Assembly (NCBI GenBank): GCA_963556695.1
Contig: CAUWAG010000018.1
Coordinates: forward strand, 3,286,001 to 3,350,000
Length of the DNA: 64,000 bases
Source: Anthostomella pinea
Lineage: Eukaryota > Ascomycota > Sordariomycetes > Xylariales > Xylariaceae
Reading direction: 5' to 3'
Below the pieces are notes generated by a model. The model had not been told where the DNA came from and searched no databases. It saw nothing but the letters and a program-made list of their open reading frames with translations. A program made the position numbers and the translations under genes. This document shows, in pieces, positions 44,751-55,449 of the stretch (positions within the stretch are counted from its first letter, which is position 1; each line of letters begins with the position of its first letter).

Positions 44751-45359
44751 CTATCCTCTGTATACCCCAGGTTGCGCACCAGCTTGGATGCGGTGTTGTT
44801 GAAGTGCCCCGTCGTACTGGAGTGCAGATGGCTGGAAGCGGTTTGAATGGCGCGTTTGCTGGCTGGCAGACTCGAGGTCGGTCGAGGCGGGTTTCGAAGG
44901 GCTGTCGGTGGAAAACCGGGTGGCGGCAGGTCTACTGTGCTGCAGTAGGTAGTCAATTGAACGAGCGTCGGCCCCTAGCCCCCTTCGTCTCTTGAATATG
45001 CTCTCGGTGTTGCGAATCGGTGGTGTCTCGCGTGCTGCAGAGTCATGGAATTGGGAGGAAAAGGTGTGAGAGTGCCACGGGTCCGGGGTTGTTACGGTGA
45101 TTTTAGGAGGGCCTGCGCCTCGAGGGAAAGAGGCAGGTACTGGGTACAGGTACAGCCGCGGCAGAGTGGAGCTGGACGGGCGCGGATGGGTTCTGCACAT
45201 CAATCTGGAGTGGCTGCCCACAAGCTCAAGCTGGTCCGTGGCCTGTGCGTACCTGATTTTAAACCAGCGTTTGACGCGAGGAACGGGAGACAGCGGGGAC
45301 AGGCAGGTGTGACATTTGCTCGGCAACCTTGTTAGGAGGTCATCGTCCTCCGCTGCCAT
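44751..45359 (-). CDS. Unrecognised ORF, 202 aa, low confidence
   Basis: ATG-led single frame upstream of the Chs7-like gene on the same strand. It begins MAAEDDDLLTRLPSKCHTCL and continues with a basic WFKIRY stretch, then a Pro/Ser/Arg-rich sequence of low apparent order. No known domain is seen. A GTACGC donor-like site near codon 37 could mean only the first part is coding. It could equally be the promoter region of the Chs7-like gene that happens to be open. Included because of its length and plausible N-terminus. Confidence 0.25.
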   Translation of the reverse strand: MAAEDDDLLTRLPSKCHTCLSPLSPVPRVKRWFKIRYAQATDQLELVGSHSRLMCRTHPRPSSSTLPRLYLYPVPASFPRGAGPPKITVTTPDPWHSHTFSSQFHDSAARETPPIRNTESIFKRRRGLGADARSIDYLLQHSRPAATRFSTDSPSKPASTDLESASQQTRHSNRFQPSALQYDGALQQHRIQAGAQPGVYRG

Positions 45360-48300
45360 GTGATGATACTGTACCTCAATGAGTGGTGGTTCTTTCTTAC
45401 TTCACCATGGTGCTGGCAATGAAAAGCGATTGACTCTTGACCTAGATTATTGACTGCTGCTCCGGACTATGCCTACAGACCTACAGACCTCGGTAGACCA
45501 AACAACGACACTTCTGATGTACCTTATGTGGTTTGCGTCTGTCCCGTCACCTTGATGGTACTTTAGTAAGATCTATGGGTTGAAGGATCGCCCTCCCATC
45601 CTACTAGTTGAATGTAAGTAATCTGGCAGAGTCCTTGCCTCTTACATCGTCATTCATGCACGATGAACAGTACGAGATGTGAAGTTCAGCGTATCACAGG
45701 CTACAGCCCGTCCTCCAACTTCCAACCTTCTTGCCCGCCACTAGTGGCCCATGTAGCAGCAGTCAGTCCTCTGAAGCCATTCAGACCCTAGCTGCTTGGG
45801 TAGTATGTACATGTACGTGCAGGCATTGCAGATTACGGTCTACAGATTGGCCGGGGCAAGACCCGCAGCACGCACACCTCGTCGTACCCAGTACCTACCC
45901 AGACGAGGCCTCTCAGCCCACCTCGAGGCCCCGAACCGAAGTCGCCGGTACCTACTTACCAACTCTCCCCTCTCTGGTCTGCCAGGTGATTCCTTGTAAT
46001 CTTGGAAGAATATCCGCCCCTGATTCGTTCTCCGATTGCCTGCTTTCTGCCTCCCTGCTTCCAAGTCTGATGAGATGTCGAAACTGGTTCCATACCCATT
46101 GCATCGATGTTCACGGAGACCGTCGGGTACGAGCTCGTGGTGGGATAATAATGAAAATCAAAGGAAGGGTCTAGAGTCGTCCGAGTCGCCTTCCCAGTGC
46201 TCAGTATAGCTGAAAACAAGAACGGCCAGACTAATAATAATTTCATGCATAGACACCGCACAGCTCAGCCTCAATGGATCATCTTGAACGACCTGCAAAC
46301 AATGTCATGCAAGTAATGGTTCCATTTCGATTATCTGTTTGCTGATTTTGAGACCACGCCTCCTCCAGGAGTTTATGTTAGTTAAGACCCAATAGCGCAT
46401 TTTCTTATTCTTCTTAAATCGCGCCTTTGCAACTCTGAAGCTCCCTGACTGGGGTCGTCGCCTTGCCCCGACATCTTACCGGTGCCACTGCCCATAGACG
46501 CTGGAAACGTTTCAGTCACATCTTCCAACCTGACCATGTTACTGGACCGTGACATTGACCATCATCTCCTATTGCTCTTGGCGCTATTCCCAACCTTCTC
46601 ATCTAGTCGAGCCCACTCAAGGCGGCGCTTAAGATAAGATCGACAGTCAGGTTCTTGATACACTTATTCATCATCCTACTACAGAATAAGCATTAAGAAC
46701 AACAAACCGTCCTCGGTGCTTATCCCAGCACGTTTGTTTCCCAAGACTTAACAAAACTCGAGTTATTCTGCCCCTTAGATAACAAGGCGTATGCGGAGAT
46801 TTTAGGGAATTGTGTATCCATCGATCTCGAGGTTCCCGAGGTCGAAGATAGTGCGAGTGATGAATAGCGGGCAGGCCAGCCAGAGTGACCAGGGGGTTCG
46901 AGTTATCTTCCCAATATCGTTCGAATGAACTTGTCTCGGTTCTTCCCAAGATTAGAATGTCTCATTGGCTTGTCAGGGCGTAGGGCTACCATATATTGAA
47001 GGTTCTAACTTCTAACAGTGTGAGTGATATGGATCAGGCGATGTTTCCTAACATGTCTGTTCGTCTACAACCTGAGCAGCAGACTACCAGCATTGAAAAT
47101 CACTCATATTTGGCAGGACATGGTCTCTGCATAGGTATGTACCTTAGGTGAGGCTGTGCTGACGCTGCCTGGGCCCATTGTCAAACCAGAACCGCGGATG
47201 AGCAGAATATTTGGGAGTCAGCAGACGGTGAAGTATGTCTTCTTTACATCGTCTCACGAGACCCAGACTTCTATGCGCACGTAGCTGAGTTCATGAAATG
47301 GTCAGCTTCATCGCCTCATCCAGGGACCAGAGGGGCCGGCACCGTTTTCCCGAGAGCCGAAGAAGTGGAGTGTCGGGAAACCTAATAGTAACCTGTCGGG
47401 AGGTCTTCCAAGGTTCGTTGGGTGATACCGTACGGCTGGTTGGAACGTCGGCTGGTGCTGACTCCAGGTACCTTCAACTGCTCCAGCTGTGTTGAGCAGG
47501 CTGAGCGATCAGCAGCACCGACTACAGGTTTGCGCCGTCCTTGTGATCGATGTCCTGGTAGCAAAGATGCTGTCAGGTCTGGGAGGGTTTCCCATGAAGG
47601 GCGTGTATTGGTAGGACTGCTGACCGCCTGACAGCTGGCATGGCTGGGTCCTTATGACGGCATCCTGAAGCTGGCCGACAGCTGCTTGCCTGGGCCCTGG
47701 AGATGCCGCATGCCTCGCCGCGTGCCTCCAATGCCAACATGCTGGGGAGTACGTGCAACCTCCGCAAAACTCCACAACTTCGTGAGGCTAACCCAAGATC
47801 CAATTCACACACTTCTTATCGCGGGGTTGGCGAGGCGAGTGTACGGTAGCGACGTGGAGTACAGTAACGCTGGCAGGCTTATTATTAATAGCGCTGAGTC
47901 CTCTCTGTGCAAACCGTACCTACAGATAATTAGAACTGAGCAGTGAGAAAGCAGGCGGACATCCACCAGATACATATCTAGTTTATTCCATCTCGACATC
48001 TGGCATTGGCTCTTGAAGAAACTGAGAGGCCATTCCGACCCTTCCTGCAGGTGGTTGGATTTTGAAGGTGGAAGCATGCAACCCACCAACACACGACGTA
48101 CATGTAGGTAAGGTAGCGATGTAGCGCTGTGGGGTAGCGGTGGGGGACTTTTATAGTGCGGACTAGGGGTTCAGCTAATAAACTTGGAAGCCGATAGGCG
48201 GTCGCTACCACAAGTACCTGACCGCTTATCGTCTCACCAGGACGGGAGTTTGCCAGTTTTACTTGGAGCTGTCGCAGGCCTGAGCTTATGTTACGGAAAA

Positions 48301-48624
48301 GGGGATGGTGAGTTGGATCTGTCCTTCCTCTACCTACCTATGTACCATTCACTCATCACTCACTCACTATCATAGAGCCTCTTTTTACCCCAGAACATAC
48401 ATTCACGCATCGCATTGGGGTTGTATATCCACCGGGTCTCTCCGTATTGTTGTTGTTGTTGCTGTTGTTGTCTTTGGATACCTACCTCACCGTCCGCCGC
48501 TCTGCGATTCCTCCGTCCTCGGGACTCTTTCTGCGCGTACCGACTCAAGCGCAGAACTCAGGTTTTCGGGTGGATACCTACCGCTCTACCGCTCGCAATC
48601 GTGCATGTTGATGCATCCCATCCC
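45360..48624. other. 3.3-kb interval without supported genes
   Basis: Open frames up to about 147 codons exist but start at non-ATG codons or look random, and no domains are visible. An imperfect TTG repeat lies at 48447-48471. The end near 48.6 kb should contain the sugar-porter promoter. No transposon termini were found by eye. Confidence 0.45.
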
Positions 48625-51125
48625 ATGCCTCTTGCTGCTCCCAAGACCCAAGACCATCACTTGTGACTTGACAGAGTGATCCCGTGCCCATATTTCTTTC
48701 CCCCAGCCCCAACCCCCAGCCCCATCCCAATCGCCAGCTTCATCCACCGCAGAAGGGCGCTGCTGCCAAACAGCCCCAACTCCTCCAAGATTCCTTCGTC
48801 AAAACCCTCTCGTCTTCCCTCCAACATCCCTCTCCGAACCCTCACCGCCCGCTCCGAACAAGGCGCCCAATCGACGTCGTTGCTGGCTGGCCACCGGGAC
48901 CAGCCGTCCCACGCCAGACTTTCCTCCGAGTCCGCCGACTCCGATTCCTGGACCGACACCGGTGACATAGCCGAGCAGTTGGCAGATGAGGAGGACCCTC
49001 TGCGCAAGACCCTCGCCGATACCTCCATACACGACGACCTTCTCTCTGGCGTCGTCAAGCGCCATCCCAAGCACAAACGCGTCCAGTTTAGAAGATCCGT
49101 CTCGGCACACAGCGCGAGACACTCTACGACACACTCTGGCGTCGTTGACAAGGAGGCCATCCAGATCCCCGACATACTTCCCCGCCGTATATCAGGGGCA
49201 GAGCGTGCCATAGCATCCATCATGCCGGGCATGGGTTCTCACGGTTTTACGGGCAAGGCCCTCATGTGCGTCTCGTGCGGACTGGCGAAGGGTTGAGCCG
49301 AGTTTGCTAACCAGGCAACAGCTATTTCACCAGCATATTCGTGTCGCTGGGCGTCTTCCTGTTCGGATATGATCAAGGTGTCATGTCAGGCATAATTACG
49401 TATGGCTCTGACCACGTTCCCGACCCGTCGTGGTGGCTGTCACTAACAGCAGCTCAGGGGCCCGTATTTCAGAAACTACTTCAACAACCCGTCGAAGGCT
49501 GAGATCGGTACCATGGTGGCCATCCTCGAAATCGGTGCTCTTATCTCATCCCTAGCAGTGGGACGGATTGGCGATATCATAGGCCGACGCAAAACCATCC
49601 TCTACGGTTCCGTCGTCTTCTTCGTCGGTGGAGCTTTACAGACTTTCGCGGCCAATATGCCCATGATGATGTTGGGAAGAATCATTGCCGGTCTCGGTGT
49701 CGGTTCCTTGTCGACCATTGTTCCTGTCTATCAATCCGAGATCTCCCCTCCCCACAACCGAGGCAAACTCGCCTGCATCGAATTTTCCGGAAACATCATT
49801 GGCTACACGACTTCTGTCTGGGTAGATTATTTCTGCGGCTACATTGAGAGCGATTACTCCTGGCGTGTTCCCTTAGCTCTGCAATGCGTAATGGGTGCCT
49901 TACTCGGCTTGGGCAGCTTGGTCATCGTTGAATCCCCCAGGTATGTGCTTCTTCCCGACTATATCCTGCAATGCTGACGCTGAAGTCAGATGGCTTCTAG
50001 ACAATGATCACGATGAAGAAGGGATAGTGGTCATTGCGAATTTGTACGGCGGCGGTGATATCCACAACGCCAAAGCAAGGGATGAATACCGAGAAATCAA
50101 GATGAATGTTCTGCTTCAGCGTATGGAAGGCGAACGGACATACAGCGAGATGTTCCGACGTTACAAGACACGGGTCTTCATCGCCATGTCTGCGCAAGCC
50201 CTGGCACAACTCAACGGCATTAACGTCATATCGTACTATGCACCCTACGTGTTCGAATCCGCCGGCTGGATAGGTCATGACGCTGTCAAAATGACCGGAA
50301 TCAACGGTATCACATACCTACTCTCTACTATACCTCCGTGGTATGTGGTAGATCGATGGGGCCGTCGGGTCATTCTCATGACGGGCGCCGTTGCTATGGC
50401 CTTGTCACTGTCTATGGTATCTTACTTCATCTATCTGGATATCAGACTGACGCCAACCATGGTCGTGGTCTTTGTCATGATCTATAACGCCGCGTTTGGT
50501 TACTCGTGGGGCCCTATCCCTTGGCTCTACCCGCCCGAGATATTACCATTGAGCATCCGATCCAAGGGAGCAAGTTTATCCACTGCTTCCAACTGGGCAT
50601 TTAACTGGCTAGTTGGTGAAATGACGCCCATTCTCCAAGAGTGGATCAAATGGCGACTATATCTAGTTCACGCGTTCTTCTGCGTCGTCAGTTTCGTTGT
50701 CGGTAGGTTATGTAAGATATCTTCAACCTCATTCATGTTGCTAACTCCGGATAGTCTACTTCATATATCCTGAGACTTGTGGTGTAAGATTGGAAGACAT
50801 GGATTCGCTTTTCGGAGACGCAAGCACTGCCATTGGCACCCCGGGTATAAGATCAGAGACCGGCTCCATTGTCAGAGGGGGGTCTCCTGTTCCGTCTCTC
50901 GATCTACGCGGACGGCCTCTTGGCTCAGAGGCGAACATTCCTCCCTTGGACATCGATCCCCCGGCCGTCAACATCGTGGATGGAAAGCCACGGTTGCGTT
51001 CGGACAGTCAGAGCTCACGAGGCCGCGTGGGTGAGTGGCTCACCAGAATGGTTGGGCAAAGGGGGACTAGTAGCAGCCCGGCCAGCAGAGCTCGATATGC
51101 GCCGTTGGATCAAGGAGACGATTGA
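48625..51125 (+). CDS. MFS sugar porter with long N-terminal tail
   Basis: Inferred exons 48625-48662, 48720-49265, 49322-49399, 49458-49940, 49990-50702 and 50755-51125 give about 742 aa. Exon 1 is the least certain: the long frame has no ATG before the membrane region, so a short leading exon is needed, and ATG 48625 with a 57-bp intron fits the frame. About 210 hydrophilic Ser-rich residues precede twelve predicted membrane helices. Sugar-porter motifs are present: LFGYDQGVMSGIIT, GRIGDIIGRRK, VESPRWLL across an intron, QLNGINVISYYAP, DRWGRR, PWLYPPEILPLSIRSKG and YPETCGVRLEDMDSLF. A 110-residue Ser/Gly/Arg-rich tail follows. It probably imports a hexose or related sugar by proton symport at the plasma membrane; substrate cannot be told. 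The long tails recall transporter-like sensors. Confidence 0.88.
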
Positions 51126-51632
51126 GCAGGCACTTTATGCGCATCAAACTTCTTGATATGTAGAAAGAAAGAGATTAGACTTCGCTTTGTGTTCATATAG
51201 ACGGTGGGGGGAAATCTATCGACCAGCAAGATTCCGGGACTGGGGTTTTGCATGGTGACTTTTTCTTCCACGAGGGAATCAAAAGAGTCGCAGCGGTGAA
51301 GTAGATTCAAGAAGAGGATAGGGTTGCTTCATCGTCATATTGTATCTCTTCACGAGCGCTTTTGGGTTTAGTACATTGCATTCCTTGGTGGACTTGATCG
51401 ATTCCCTAAGAGTGAGGTTTTCCGTTGTCCACTAGCATCCAAAGTGACCCTTCCATTCGTGCTTTTCCTTCTTCGTTAAACTCTTCAACCACAAGGGAAT
51501 AGCCGAATCTAAATGCCTGAAAATACAATAAAAAGCAAATCCCCCGTGCTGTACGCCAAGTTTTAACAGAATAAAAAAGTCACCAATCATCCCCAGGGGA
51601 GAAACATGGTAGCTAGAGTATTTACTCCGTGG
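51126..51632. other. Convergent intergenic region, sugar porter / kinase
   Basis: Contains two convergent 3' ends. AT-rich toward 51480-51580. Nothing else supported. Confidence 0.4.
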
Positions 51633-52704
51633 CTACAGGTTGAAGTCGTAATCCTTTAGATTCTGAACTTTATTCAAAGCGTCCTTGGCGGTAATGCGGT
51701 TGGCTGGATTTGGCTCGATCATTTGTGCTAGCAAGTTGAGCAAATCTTTATTGCCAACCAGTTTGTAATACTTTCCCAGGATGGACTGGAGTTTTTGCTG
51801 GCGGTCTTTCGTGCTAAGATTTAATGGAAAGTAACCTTTACTTGTAAAGAAATTCATGTTTATGCCGCATACGAATATGAGCATGTCAATCCCGACAGCG
51901 TACACATCAGCCGGCCGCTGATCGATCGGCTCACTCTTTTCTCCTTCCCTCGACGCGATAAGCTCTGTATAGCGTGTCAGACCTGGCTCATAGCTTCAAC
52001 GTTCGGAGAATGGTCACAAGCTTACCGGGAGCTAAATAATGTTCCGTGACTCCACCGCTGAATTTTGACTCCCCGTCGATAGCCCAGGCCGGATCAATGA
52101 GCCACAAGGTTCCGTCTGCTTTGTTTGCATCGGCAAACATGATGTTCTCGAGGGATAGATCTCTATACGCCCAACCCTCTGCATGCAATTTCGTCACTAT
52201 ACCGAGGATGTCTTTCGCAATCTTCCTTCGAGATTTTCCATCCAACGACTTGGCGTAGCCATCTGACGTAGCATCGAAGAGATCACCGCCCTCGGCCCTG
52301 TTCATCACAATCCTCACCTGGGATCCATTGTCGTCGTGCGCGAGGAGCTTGGGAGCATGGCCCTCGAGTATGCCTTCCAGCTCTTTCATTACTGTTATCT
52401 CTCCTCTGCAAAGCTCTAAGTAATGCTGGTCGCCGTTCGGCTCCTGTCTGCAGATTTTGATGACAACTCGTTGACCGTCCATTACACCCTCGTAGATGTG
52501 GGCAGCGCCGCCAGTTCCGATGGGTTGATTGTTGAAGTTGGTAAATTTCTTTCCGCCAACTTGGTCAACGTGGCCAACGTTGAATGGGGTAAACCGAGTC
52601 GTGAGGGTTGTTGGCAGGTCTCTGGGATGCGCGATGGGAGTCGAAAGCGCTGGAGTGGCCGTGTACGCCAACAAGGTGAAGGCAAGCTTTCGGAGCGAAA
52701 CCAT
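51633..52704 (-). CDS. Protein kinase-fold protein with N-terminal signal peptide
   Basis: Exons 52704-52026 and 51964-51633 (61-bp intron) give 336 aa. The N-terminus MVSLRKLAFTLLAYTATPAL followed by S-TPIAHPRD reads as a classical signal peptide with cleavage near residue 21. The rest is a single kinase domain: Gly-rich loop IGTGGAAHIYEG (about 62-73), VVIKI with the ATP-anchoring Lys, catalytic loop YRDLSLENIMF (Tyr for His, Asp and Asn kept), LIDPAW in the DFG position (Asp kept, F and G replaced), YLAPE at the exon joint and a C-lobe VYAVGIDMLIF. Potential N-glycosylation sequons are present (NGS, NLS). It could be secreted or act in the lumen of the secretory route; activity is uncertain because of the DPA motif. 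I know no named family for it. Start choice: first ATG, which gives the signal peptide. Confidence 0.8.
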
Positions 52705-53354
52705 CTTACCTGCCGGTGTTGGCGAGCTGGGTCGGAGAGATCGGGGGAGGAGGCGAATGAATGGCTAGCACGTGCTGACCTGGTAGAGGAAGAGTACCAG
52801 AAAGTGTATCGGTGATGTTTGCAACCAAGGTCGTGGACACCAAGGTCGAGGACGGGGTCTATATACCTACCTTCTATCCCACGGGTCCCGTCGGACCCCA
52901 GTTCGCCTCTTGACCCAGTCGGCGCCTGGTTCTTCTTTGCTTTCCTCACACATGTTTGCTGGGACTTTACTCCTTGGGCCGCCAGGAGACGGGGAGGCCG
53001 AAAGTAGCAATGCGGGCCTAGCAGCAGGTTCCCTAAGTAGTAACCTTTACGTCAACGGCCTGGTTCGGCACTGTTGCATTAGAAGAATGGATTATTCATG
53101 GCGGGAAGAGAAATCCTCTTTACCACCTCAAATGGTAACTTGTAGCTCGCCCGATTCCGAGGCTATGCATAGGTGATGTCCTCTTGTGATGTTCTACCCT
53201 GACCACCTGGCATCGCCACCATTTACCGACCAGCCAGCATCATAAGCCAATGTATTTTCTGCTGCAAACTAGGTGTGTTGGTACCTACCTATTTATATTA
53301 AGACAATTGGGAGTGTAGAGGGCGCTTCAGGGGTGCCATTCCTGGACGTCTGTA
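52705..53354. other. Upstream region of the secreted-kinase gene
   Basis: Should hold the promoter of the minus-strand kinase gene. No gene supported. Confidence 0.4.
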
Positions 53355-53391
53355 CAGGTGTCCAGGATGGTAATAGTTAGCGGTTCCACGT
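53355..53391. repeat. Left inverted repeat of the MITE-like element
   Basis: 34 of 37 bases match the reverse complement of 54094-54130. Differences at positions 15, 21 and 29. Confidence 0.85.
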
Positions 53392-53480
53392 GTAACTACC
53401 ATGCTAAAAATATATAACAACGACGTTCTTACAAGAAAGTTCCCATGAAAGTTCCTATGATACGAATTCTATGAGAAAGT

Positions 53481-53494
53481 TCCCGTCGCGTAAA
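53481..53494. repeat. Target-site duplicate, left copy
   Basis: 14 bp, identical to 54053-54066, at the A-tail end of the SINE-like element. Confidence 0.85.
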
Positions 53495-54052
53495 TTGTTT
53501 GTTTGTTTTGTATTTAACGTGGGGGGTAGCTCCTCAGTAGTGCAAACCACGCCTCCCAGAGCCATTGCATCGCAAGGTTGTAGAGGTGTCAAATTAGATA
53601 CATTCAGATCCGCGCACGAGCCTATCCTCGCTGTAGCGGTACCAATCTGTAGTGTTCAGATGGTTTTAGTCAATACCCAAACACGATTCCGTCAGAAAAA
53701 CCTCCTATCTAGTGACAAAGCGACCCAGTGAACCTCAGTTCTCTGGTGTACATATCGTTCCAGTAGCCGTTCGATATATGTCGCATTGGTGAGTGGAGTA
53801 GGTGTTTGTTATCTGCTGGCGAGGGAAACCACAAGGGGGAAAACCTCGCAGGAGTGGGTATTGTGGAGACAAGCTGCTTGGCTATCGGGCTCTGCGATAA
53901 ATGGGGCCTCTCCACTGTCGTGTGCTGGTTATCGACTCGCACAAGCCGGGTCAGAAAGGGGGCCATAGCAGGATTCGAACCCACTTGTTCTCGTCGCCCA
54001 CCGCACAAACGAGAACACAACCAGGCGCATTTGACCATTGCGCCATACGGCC
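53495..54052 (-). mobile_element. tRNA-headed SINE-like retroposon, 558 bp
   Basis: Flanked by identical 14-bp direct repeats TCCCGTCGCGTAAA at 53481-53494 and 54053-54066, a size typical of LINE-mediated target duplication. On the minus strand it starts exactly at a tRNA-like head (54052-53961) with pol III A and B boxes and ends in an A-rich AAAACAAACAAACAA tail directly before the second direct repeat. Head, tail and duplication together define a SINE. No protein-coding content is seen in the body. The partner LINE is unknown; the Tad1-like element in this window shows no obvious shared 3' end by eye. Confidence 0.8.
53961..54052 (-). promoter_or_regulatory. tRNA-like head with internal pol III A and B boxes
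   Basis: The 7-bp acceptor-like stem GGCCGTA/TATGGCC pairs fully (one G-U). The A box TGGCGCAATGG is at 54045-54035 and the B box GGTTCGAATCC at 53981-53971. The anticodon region holds an 8-bp stem TGTTCTCG/CGAGAACA with an enlarged loop, so 92 nt do not fold as a normal mature tRNA. It is therefore read as a tRNA-derived SINE promoter rather than a functional tRNA gene; a tRNA gene with an intron is the less likely alternative. Confidence 0.75.
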
Positions 54053-54066
54053 TCCCGTCGCGTAAA
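54053..54066. repeat. Target-site duplicate, right copy
   Basis: 14 bp, identical to 53481-53494, abutting the tRNA-like head. Confidence 0.85.
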
Positions 54067-54093
54067 GTTTCACCTATTACCATTATTAGATAT

Positions 54094-54130
54094 ACGTGGA
54101 AACGCTAACCATTACAATCCTGGACACCTG
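54094..54130. repeat. Right inverted repeat of the MITE-like element
   Basis: 34 of 37 bases match the reverse complement of 53355-53391, followed by the TA target duplicate. Confidence 0.85.
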
Positions 54131-55449
54131 TAGGATCAGTCCCACGCTCATGGGATGATCTCGAGCGCCAACGTCACATACCCCGCTGGATTGGGTGCCG
54201 CCCAGGCTCATCGACGCGACAACGTGGACTTAAAGAGATGGCCCGATACTCTTCTTCGGTGCGGTAGGTTCTGTCGGTGCAAGATCAAAGGCCAGCAGAC
54301 GCTGTGGATCATACGCACCATCGCGCCCCCAGAGAAGCATTGTTTGGGTCTTACACGGTGGTTTGGGATTTTCTCTCCATCGACTCAACCGCACGTACAC
54401 TGGTCTAGGGCCGGGCCTCGTCGCCAGCGGGCTCGGTGTGCAGAACGGGGGCCATCTCCCTCTTGAGGGCCTGGGCAGGGAGGGTTGGCAGAACTGTTAA
54501 ACAAGGGAGTGTGTCCATACAACCTCATAGATAACCTGGACACGAAGCCGAAGAAAGGCGATTTATGTATCTTTCTGCAGGCACATTGTAACGGCTTGAT
54601 GGACACTGGTCGGAAGGCAGATTCGAAAGTAATTAAGACCTGCGTATCTGATATCCAGTGCCAGGACGGTGGCATTGCGCATTGCACTCTGCTGCAATGC
54701 AGATATGCTATTCATCGTTGCTCGCCTCGTTCCCACCGGAGCTGCGTATAGTGATGTGGCGGGACGACTAAAGCATAATGTTGATCCGGACGAGAATGTT
54801 GAGTAGGTATTTGCTCTTTCCCGCTGTCTTGTCGAACGGCAGCACATGCTAAGGGGTATCACGTGTAGCGACTCAATATGCATAAGGCTGTACGTACATG
54901 TGGTACATCTTAGGTATTCAGGGGCAGAGGGGTAACCCCTTTTTAGCGATTCATTGAGTGGTGATCTGGATGTTGTGCAAATGGTGAAACAATATGCGGT
55001 CGGACAAGTCGGATAAGCGAATCGGCCCCCAAGACAATGGCCTAATGCCGGTTTATTATGCAAGTTATGTTTGCCGACGCGCTTGCCTGCCATTGAAACA
55101 TGAATGGCACCCAGCGCACGTGAAAACAACACTAGCTGAAAGGCCACCTGCACCTTTGGGCAAGGGTCCAGCACCTAGATTAATTGCTCTGCGTCTGTTC
55201 AGCCTTCCCTCGACGAGCAACCTCGTTCTTCCTTCGATCCCTCTTCTTCACCTGTAGGCTTGTAGGGGGAATGCTCGCTCTGATCTTGTGACAGGGATTC
55301 GAGCTCTATTCCCTATTCCCCATTCTCTTCGCCACCCTCTTTCGTCTGCATCCCTTTCCTTACCCCAGCTTCTTCGGGGGAGCTGCGACATTCGTTCATC
55401 CTCACGCCGACCCCTTTCCCTGTACCTCAAGTCCACGACAAGTCGTAGG
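54131..55449. other. Intergenic and leader region upstream of PMT2
   Basis: No supported gene; the 203-codon minus-strand frame at 55174-54563 starts at a non-ATG codon and has no domain. The last 200 bases are C/T-rich, typical of a fungal leader. Confidence 0.45.

Larger units (their letters stand above)
53355..54130. mobile_element. MITE-like TIR element (about 204 bp) interrupted by a retroposon
   Basis: Inverted ends match over 37 bp with three mismatches (53355-53391 against 54094-54130, starting CAGGTGTCCAGGAT) and are flanked by TA on both sides (53353-53354 and 54131-54132), as in Tc1/mariner-type MITEs. Removing the inner insertion and one copy of its target duplicate leaves 204 bp with no coding capacity. 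The autonomous relative is not in this window. Confidence 0.8.

Noticed and set aside
53961..54052. Functional tRNA gene on the minus strand
   Set aside because: A and B boxes and the acceptor stem are good, but the anticodon arm does not fold normally, and the exact 14-bp direct repeats plus A-rich tail show it is the head of a retroposon.
54563..55174. 203-codon minus-strand frame upstream of PMT2
   Set aside because: Non-ATG start, no domain, no splice logic; overlaps the PMT2 promoter side.
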